From CAYYGL01 sp964471235 (GTDB lineage: Bacteria; Calditrichota; Calditrichia; RBG-13-44-9; J075), in contig CAYYGL010000172.1 in the NCBI GenBank assembly GCA_964471235.1, positions 1 to 10,617 of the forward strand: a stretch of DNA of 10,617 nt, given 5' to 3'. The translations under genes were made by a program, and so were the position numbers. This document shows, piece by piece, positions 6,279 through 10,617 of the stretch. Below the pieces are notes generated by a model. That model did no database searches. It was given only the letters and a program-made list of their open reading frames with translations, and was not told where the DNA came from. Every line of letters begins with the position of its first letter. Within the stretch, counting starts at the first letter, position 1.

Positions 6279-7016
6279 ATGAAAAATACCATGAAGTTCA
6301 AACAGCCGGTCATCGGTATTACAATTTATGGTGCGGATCGGCAGCACCGGTTCAGCCTGCCGGTGGAGTATGTGACGGCGGTGCGGAAGGCGGGTGGCAT
6401 CCCGGTATTGTTGCCGCCGGTGGAAACAGACATCGAAGCGCTCCCGGGTATCCTGCACGGAATTATTTTTGCCGGCGGCGGAGACCTTGATCCGGCATGG
6501 TACCACGGTGAGCAACATGGCGCCATCGCCGAAATTGACCGGGAACGGGACCGTTTTGAACTGGCGCTGGCAAAAAAAGTGCTACACCGTTCGCTGCCGG
6601 TGTTGGGTATCTGCCGGGGAATGCAGTTGTTAAACGTTGCCAGCGGCGGCACGTTGATGGAGGATATTCCCGACCGGGTGGGTAGCCAGGTTGTTCACCG
6701 GGAGGGGGATGAGGGCGATGCCCGGCATCCGGTAGAAATAGACCCCAAAAGCCGCCTGGCGGAGATTCTGGGCAGTGACCCACTGGAGACGCTCTCCAAA
6801 CATCATCAGGCGGTGGATAAGGTACCCCGGGTTTGGCGGATTACGGCACGAGCGGCAGATGGCGTGATTGAAGCGATGGAACACTGCACCCAACCCTGGA
6901 TGATTGCGGTGCAATGGCATCCGGAGATGACAATCCGGGATACCCGGCATCTTCGGTTGTTTAAGGCACTGGTGATGGAGGCGGAAAAATATCGAAAGGG
7001 AGAAAAAAACTGTTGA
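6279..7016 (+). CDS. puuD: Gamma-glutamyl-GABA hydrolase-like class I glutamine amidotransferase (peptidase C26)
   Basis: This is a 245-residue single-domain hydrolase of the usual PuuD length. The nucleophile elbow is VLGICRGMQLLN with Cys112, and the other triad members lie in VQWHPE (His214, Glu216). FAGGGDLDPAWY near residue 64 and SKHHQAVD near 173 are typical of the gamma-glutamyl-GABA hydrolase subfamily. The family cleaves the gamma-glutamyl bond of gamma-Glu-GABA to release glutamate and GABA. The gene begins 22 bases after the aldehyde dehydrogenase, almost certainly in one operon, and would act just after it in a Puu-like route. Genes for the glutamylating synthetase and the oxidase are not in the window. 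ATG at 6279 and ATG at 6291 are both possible starts; neither has a good ribosome-binding site, so translational coupling to the upstream gene is possible. The symbol denotes family resemblance, not proven orthology. Confidence 0.85.
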   Translation: MKNTMKFKQPVIGITIYGADRQHRFSLPVEYVTAVRKAGGIPVLLPPVETDIEALPGILHGIIFAGGGDLDPAWYHGEQHGAIAEIDRERDRFELALAKKVLHRSLPVLGICRGMQLLNVASGGTLMEDIPDRVGSQVVHREGDEGDARHPVEIDPKSRLAEILGSDPLETLSKHHQAVDKVPRVWRITARAADGVIEAMEHCTQPWMIAVQWHPEMTIRDTRHLRLFKALVMEAEKYRKGEKNC

Positions 7017-7034
7017 GGGTGGAAACGGCTGTGG

Positions 7035-7853
7035 TCATGTTCCAAATTTCGCCAATATCACGGTGATGTTATCATGCCCTCCCCGTTGATTTACCAGGGC
7101 GACCATGGTCCGGCAGGCTTCTTGGAGATCCGTTGATTTTAGCACAATCTCTTTAATTTCCTCTTTTGTCGCCTGACCGGTGAGACCGTCACTGCACAAT
7201 AGCAGGTAATCGCCGGCTTGCACCGAACAACGGGTTATCACCACATCCAATTCATGTTGATTCCCCAGCGCCTGAAGTATCACATTTCGCCGGGGGTGGG
7301 TCGCCGCTTCTTCCTCGGTGATTTTCCCGGCTTCTACCAGCTGGTTGACCAGAGATTGATCCGTGGTCAGCTGGGTGATATTGTTTTCGTGGATCAGGTA
7401 GGCGCGGCTATCTCCGACCTGGGCAATAAATACTTCATTCGTTAGTATGGCAGCAGTGGTGGCAGTGGATCCCATCCCCTGTAACTCTGGTTGTTTGATA
7501 CTCTGCTCAGCGATTACCCGGTTGGCTTTGTGAAGACTTTCCGTTAACTTTTGTTCAATTTGATCCCGACCGGGTAAGGGGGAGCCCGACATTTCTTCTG
7601 CGATGGTGCGTACTGCCAGGGCGCTGGCAATTTCTCCGGCAGCGGCGCCCCCCATCCCATCAGATACCATTAACACTAAACAAGTGTTGTCTAACGGATA
7701 TTCCCGTATTGTAGGAAGCTCAAATCCCTCCTCGCTCAGGGTGTCAACAACCAGGAAGCTATCCTCGTTATTATCCCTCACATTTCCCACATCGGACAGG
7801 GCATAGACTAAGAGATTGGTAGGAGTAGATTGTGATTTTTCGGCTGATTTCAA
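7035..7853 (-). CDS. PP2C-family serine/threonine protein phosphatase
   Basis: A 272-residue cytoplasmic PP2C (Stp/PrpC-type) catalytic domain fills the whole protein. The metal-binding motifs are all present: RDNNEDS (Asp31), VSDGMGG (Asp65, Gly66), CSDGLTG (Asp222) and GGHDNITV (Asp261). GMGSTATTA and AQVGDSRAYL are further family blocks. It should use Mn2+/Mg2+ to dephosphorylate Ser/Thr residues, normally opposing a Hanks-type kinase, but no kinase gene is in the window. There is no membrane segment. The start is a TTG at 7853, with GGAAGAAGAG directly upstream; no ATG or GTG is available before the domain begins. The gene ends 18 bases from the hydrolase gene coming the other way, leaving no room for a separate terminator. 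It lies downstream of the tRNA on the same strand, and no promoter of its own is evident. Confidence 0.93.
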   Translation of the reverse strand: MKSAEKSQSTPTNLLVYALSDVGNVRDNNEDSFLVVDTLSEEGFELPTIREYPLDNTCLVLMVSDGMGGAAAGEIASALAVRTIAEEMSGSPLPGRDQIEQKLTESLHKANRVIAEQSIKQPELQGMGSTATTAAILTNEVFIAQVGDSRAYLIHENNITQLTTDQSLVNQLVEAGKITEEEAATHPRRNVILQALGNQHELDVVITRCSVQAGDYLLLCSDGLTGQATKEEIKEIVLKSTDLQEACRTMVALVNQRGGHDNITVILAKFGT

Positions 7854-8000
7854 CTCTTCTTCCGTTACTCTGCTGTGAATATGGAATGATAAAACTCTGC
7901 GAATTTTAAATATGTATTGCCAGGCTTGATGTTTTTGTCTCAGATGAATGACGACGTTTGATATTCATGAAAATTGGTGCCCGGGATGAAACAAATTTTG

Positions 8001-8083
8001 TACGCGGGGAGGGACTCGAACCCTCACGCCCATCGGGCACCAGATCCTAAATCTGGCGCGTCTGCCGATTCCGCCACCCGCGC
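8001..8083 (-). tRNA. tRNA-Leu (anticodon UAG)
   Basis: On the minus strand the sequence folds as a class II tRNA of 83 nt. The acceptor GCGCGGG pairs with CCCGCGT (first pair G-U) with discriminator A. The anticodon stem is CCAGA/TCTGG around the loop TTTAGGA, giving anticodon TAG (genomic 8047-8049). There is a variable arm GCCC-GAT-GGGC, and a T arm GAGGG-TTCGAGT-CCCTC. The long variable arm and the A discriminator fit leucine. CCA is not encoded. It should read CUA and, by wobble, other CUN codons. Confidence 0.95.
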
Positions 8084-8105
8084 CTGTGTTATGTGAAACG
8101 TGCTA

Positions 8106-8134
8106 AATTTAGCAGGGGAGAGAGAGTAAATCAA
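8106..8134 (-). promoter_or_regulatory. Promoter of the tRNA-Leu gene
   Basis: On the minus strand, TTGATT (8129-8134), a 17-base spacer and TAAATT (8106-8111) lie upstream of the tRNA. Initiation about seven bases downstream would give a 5' leader of roughly 15 nt. The -10 is embedded in a perfect 14-bp palindrome, TGCTAAATTTAGCA (8101-8114). Confidence 0.55.
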
Positions 8135-8183
8135 TCGAAATCCGAATCCGTTTCATAAAAACAGCGGTTCCCGGGCAAATTCG

Positions 8184-8212
8184 TTGGAATTTTCATGGAA
8201 AAAAACTAAATT
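8184..8212 (+). promoter_or_regulatory. Promoter of the MCE/Mla-type lipid-transport operon
   Basis: TTGGAA (8184-8189), a 17-base spacer and TAAATT (8207-8212) form a sigma70-like promoter. Transcription near 8219 would give a leader of about 49 bases before the lipoprotein ATG. An in-frame TTG at 8184 lies inside the -35, which argues against translation starting there. Confidence 0.5.
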
Positions 8213-8267
8213 GGTTTGTTTCATAAGAAAACCGAAAATCCATCAAATCAAAAAACACGAGGAATAT

Positions 8268-8903
8268 ATGCCCGGAGCCAATTCAAAAACAATTCTCTTT
8301 GTATTCCTCATTGCTGTTGTGATGATTGGGTGTGGGAAACGAGCCATAATTCGCCAGTATTATGTGATCGATTTCCCGGTCCTCTCAGACTCCACTCAAC
8401 TGGCACAACCGCCGCTGAGTGATAAAATATGTGAAGTGCTACCGGTGAGGGTTTCTCCGGCTTATGCCGAGAAACAGATTGCCCTGCGCACCGATAGCCA
8501 TGAACTAAAGTATTACGTGTATCATTTCTGGGCGGTAAAACCGGAAAATGCTTTCGCTAATTTGATCGAAAATTATTTGCAATCGAAACGGTTGTTTACC
8601 CTGATTTCCTCCCAATTGTGGAAAACACATCCCGATTACGAGATTTCCACCCGGATTTATCATCTCGAAGCCGTCAAGGTGAACAAACATCTTAACGCCC
8701 ATTTGCACCTGGACATTGAGTTAACCGATACCCGCAACCATCAGACGGTGGTGGTTCACAGTTTCGATAAATATGCGCCTCTTCCGAAAAGAAAGGTGAA
8801 TTTATTTGCGGCAGTAATCAGTCAAATGTTACACCGGGAGCTGGATGTTTTTTCACAAAAAATTCGCGCCTATCTGCTGTCACTCCCCAAAATGGAGAAA
8901 TGA
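8268..8903 (+). CDS. ABC-type transport auxiliary lipoprotein (PqiC/DUF330-like)
   Basis: This is a 211-residue predicted lipoprotein. A signal segment (ILFVFLIAVVMIGC) ends in a lipobox-like MIGC with Cys22 as the acylation site; Met at -3 is less usual than Leu. The mature part opens with RQYYVIDFP, the YY-x-(I/L)-D start typical of ABC-transport auxiliary lipoproteins. The core stretch running from SPAYAEKQIALRTDSHELKY into HFWAVKPENAF matches their conserved pattern of a strand followed by R-T and Y-x-x-H-x-W. Partners of this type (PqiC, MlaB-independent MCE systems) sit in the outer membrane and help pass phospholipids between the membranes. ATG 8268 has GAGGA just upstream, though the 4-base spacing is short; a TTG at 8184 would add 28 residues and bury the signal peptide. 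It is the first gene of the operon, 72 bases before the permease. Confidence 0.82.
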   Translation: MPGANSKTILFVFLIAVVMIGCGKRAIIRQYYVIDFPVLSDSTQLAQPPLSDKICEVLPVRVSPAYAEKQIALRTDSHELKYYVYHFWAVKPENAFANLIENYLQSKRLFTLISSQLWKTHPDYEISTRIYHLEAVKVNKHLNAHLHLDIELTDTRNHQTVVVHSFDKYAPLPKRKVNLFAAVISQMLHRELDVFSQKIRAYLLSLPKMEK

Positions 8904-8975
8904 ACCGAGCGGTTGTTCTTTACCAAATAAATAGGGTATTTGGCGTTAATTCACGGTCTTAAAGTCAAAACAGGT

Positions 8976-10106
8976 ATGAAAAATATCTTTCAACGCACAT
9001 CGGAAATAACCGTTCCTTTTCAATTTGAGATTGTGGGGGATACCCTGTATCTGAAGGGACTGTTGACCCTGTCCTCAGTGGAAGATTACCTCTCTGAACT
9101 GGAATCTGCCATTCGGAAATATACCCGTAAAATTTTGCAGGTAAATTTGAGTGACGTTACCCGACTGGACAGTGCCGGGGTGGTAACCCTGCGTTATCTG
9201 CAACAGAAAGCCGAAGAACGGGGGATTCGGCTTTCCTATGTGGAGATACCCGAACATATCCGTCGCACTCTGGATGCTTTTACAATTCCGGAGAGCGCCC
9301 TTCGACTGGGACCCGAAATCCCTTCTTTTTGGGAGAATATCGGCGGTCAGGGGCATCATTTTTTTACCCGGGAGTTGCCGGACTTCATTTTTATGATGGC
9401 GGATATTTTTTATTGGTCGGCAGCGGATCTGTTTCATTCCAGAGCTCATCGAAAAGGGGAGTTTATTCGCCAGGCAGCCCTGATTGGGGTGAATGCTGTG
9501 CCGATTATCACTCTCATCTCATTTCTCATCGGGCTGGTGTTGGCATTGCAATCTGCCCAGCAATTGCGGTTATTCGGCGCCAATATGTTTATTGCCGACC
9601 TGGTGGTGGTCGCCATGACCCGGGAGATGGGACCGCTTATTACCGCCATCATGATAGCCGGGCGCAGCGGCTCCTCGATTGCTTCGGAAATTGCCACGAT
9701 GGTGGTCACCGAAGAGGTGGATGCCCTGAAAACCATGGCAATTAACCCATTGCGTTACCTGGTGGTGCCCAAAATGCATGCGGCAATAACCATGTTACCG
9801 TTATTAACCATTCTGGCAAATGTGTTTGGGATTGCCGGGGGAATGCTGATTGCCTATTGGAGCCTGGACCTGGCACCAAACATATTTTTTAATCGCATGG
9901 TGGATGTGCTTTATTTGCGGGATATTATTACCGGCATCGTGAAAAGTGTTGTTTTTGCCGGCGCCATTGTGATAACCGGAAGCTTCCTGGGATTCCGGGC
10001 AACCGGGGGGCCGGAAAGCGTGGGAAGAACCACCACCCAGGCAGTGGTTGTTTCCATCTTTTTGGTGATTTTAGCAGACAGTGTTTTGGGATTAATTTTT
10101 TATTAA
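8976..10106 (+). CDS. MlaE-type ABC permease with N-terminal STAS domain
   Basis: The 376-residue protein has two parts. Residues about 11-102 form a STAS domain (VNLSDVTRLDSAGVVTLRYL, with Ser66 at the site phosphorylated or conserved in STAS proteins). Residues about 120-376 are an MlaE/YrbE permease with about five hydrophobic segments, the GRSGSSIASEIATM stretch, and the family signature from EEVDALKTMAINP to LRYLVVPK (about 246-266). MlaE forms the inner-membrane channel of MCE phospholipid transporters. In E. coli the STAS protein is separate (MlaB); here it is fused, an arrangement known in other bacteria. ATG 8976 is preferred because the STAS domain starts soon after, but its ribosome-binding site is weak. 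A TTG at 8940 with a nearby AGGG would add 12 residues. The ATPase gene follows 61 bases later. Confidence 0.9.
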   Translation: MKNIFQRTSEITVPFQFEIVGDTLYLKGLLTLSSVEDYLSELESAIRKYTRKILQVNLSDVTRLDSAGVVTLRYLQQKAEERGIRLSYVEIPEHIRRTLDAFTIPESALRLGPEIPSFWENIGGQGHHFFTRELPDFIFMMADIFYWSAADLFHSRAHRKGEFIRQAALIGVNAVPIITLISFLIGLVLALQSAQQLRLFGANMFIADLVVVAMTREMGPLITAIMIAGRSGSSIASEIATMVVTEEVDALKTMAINPLRYLVVPKMHAAITMLPLLTILANVFGIAGGMLIAYWSLDLAPNIFFNRMVDVLYLRDIITGIVKSVVFAGAIVITGSFLGFRATGGPESVGRTTTQAVVVSIFLVILADSVLGLIFY

Positions 10107-10167
10107 CCCATTCGGTGGTAAGTTAATTCAGTAAATTGGAAATTTAGATGAAAGATGGCAAACAGTG

Positions 10168-10617
10168 ATGACGCCAATCATTACGATAGAAGATTTCTCC
10201 GCTGTGTTTGATAAACGGGTGGTTCTGGAAGAGATTAACCTGAGCATCCCACCCCATGAAATAACGATCATCCTGGGGAAAAGCGGATGCGGTAAAACGA
10301 CCCTGTTAAAGCATATTATTGGATTGCATCCCATCCGCCAGGGACGAATTGTCGTGATGGATGAGGATATCGCGAAATTGAGTGAAACTGCGGAAAAAGA
10401 ACTTGCCCTCAGGATGGGGGTATTGTTTCAGAATGGAGCACTCTTAAATTCTTTAACAGTCGCAGAAAATGTTGCCATTCCCCTGACCCAGCACACCCGA
10501 CTGCCCAAACGAATGATTCAGGAATTGATTTGTCTGAAACTGGAACTGGTGGGATTGGGTCACGCACTGCATTTTTATCCAACCCAATTATCCGGGGGGA
10601 TGCGTAAACGTGCCGCC
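10168..10617 (+). CDS. MlaF-type ABC transporter ATPase (3' end outside the window)
   Basis: One hundred and fifty codons are visible, open to the right edge. Walker A is GKSGCGKT (37-44), the Q-loop is VLFQNGALLNSLTV (Gln88), and the ABC signature begins LSGGM (141-145). The F-Q-x-G-A-L-x-x-S-L-T-V string around the Q-loop and the LSGGM-R-K-R-A-A continuation are characteristic of MlaF/MkL ATPases. Walker B and the switch histidine lie beyond the edge. It would power the adjacent permease. ATG 10168 gives the expected short lead (TPIITIEDFSAVFD) into the first strand. GTG 10165 is an alternative, and no strong ribosome-binding site is seen. An MCE-domain (MlaD) gene is expected next. Confidence 0.9.
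   Translation, partial: MTPIITIEDFSAVFDKRVVLEEINLSIPPHEITIILGKSGCGKTTLLKHIIGLHPIRQGRIVVMDEDIAKLSETAEKELALRMGVLFQNGALLNSLTVAENVAIPLTQHTRLPKRMIQELICLKLELVGLGHALHFYPTQLSGGMRKRAA

Noticed and set aside
7975..8042. 9-bp inverted repeat TGGTGCCCG / CGGGCACCA, one arm inside the tRNA
   Set aside because: One arm is simply the tRNA variable-arm and anticodon-stem sequence. There is no integrase or direct repeat of the tRNA 3' end nearby, so I do not call an attachment site.
8184..8267. Longer N-terminus of the lipoprotein from a TTG at 8184
   Set aside because: The extension lies within the promoter, lacks a ribosome-binding site and would place a highly basic 28-residue segment before the signal peptide.

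Overview
The window looks like chromosomal DNA from a Gram-negative bacterium. It carries a lipid-transport (MCE/Mla-type) operon with its auxiliary lipoprotein, a system that works across a two-membrane envelope. Three good sigma70-like promoters (TTGACA-17-TAAAAT, TTGATT-17-TAAATT, TTGGAA-17-TAAATT) argue against a typical Bacteroidota promoter consensus. A LETM1-like protein and an Omp28-like thioredoxin-fold protein fit the wider FCB/Calditrichota-type lineages, but I cannot name the taxon from sequence alone.

Layout. Positions 2-1864 (+) hold the 3' part of a TPR protein with a thioredoxin-like CPPC domain and a C-terminal beta-rich domain. It converges on a minus-strand pair: a calcium-type alpha/beta-hydrolase lipase (2452-3396) followed by a four-helix membrane protein (2053-2427). 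The pair is read from a near-consensus promoter at 3505-3533. A divergent short gene (3769-4119) encodes a LETM1-like membrane protein. A 667-base gap (4120-4786) then holds a possible 27-codon small ORF and a clear non-autonomous insertion element: 161 bp, 11-bp perfect terminal inverted repeats starting GTAA, and an 8-bp target duplication. The stretch 2440-4780 is visibly richer in A+T than its flanks and may be an accessory segment.

Positions 4787-7016 (+) encode an aldehyde dehydrogenase and a class I glutamine-amidotransferase-like hydrolase of the gamma-glutamyl-GABA hydrolase (PuuD) type. Together they suggest the last two steps of a gamma-glutamylated polyamine route. However, the dehydrogenase has Asn where the family's catalytic Glu should be. 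A PP2C phosphatase (7035-7853, -) converges on this pair. Upstream of the phosphatase lies tRNA-Leu(UAG) on the minus strand with its own promoter.

Positions 8184-10617 (+) form an ABC lipid-transport operon: promoter, PqiC/DUF330-type lipoprotein, STAS-MlaE permease, and MlaF-type ATPase cut by the window edge. The substrate-binding MlaD/MCE subunit would be expected just downstream. The most notable observations are the IS66-like MITE and the Glu-to-Asn dehydrogenase. No CRISPR array, defence island or clearly new multi-gene system is visible.
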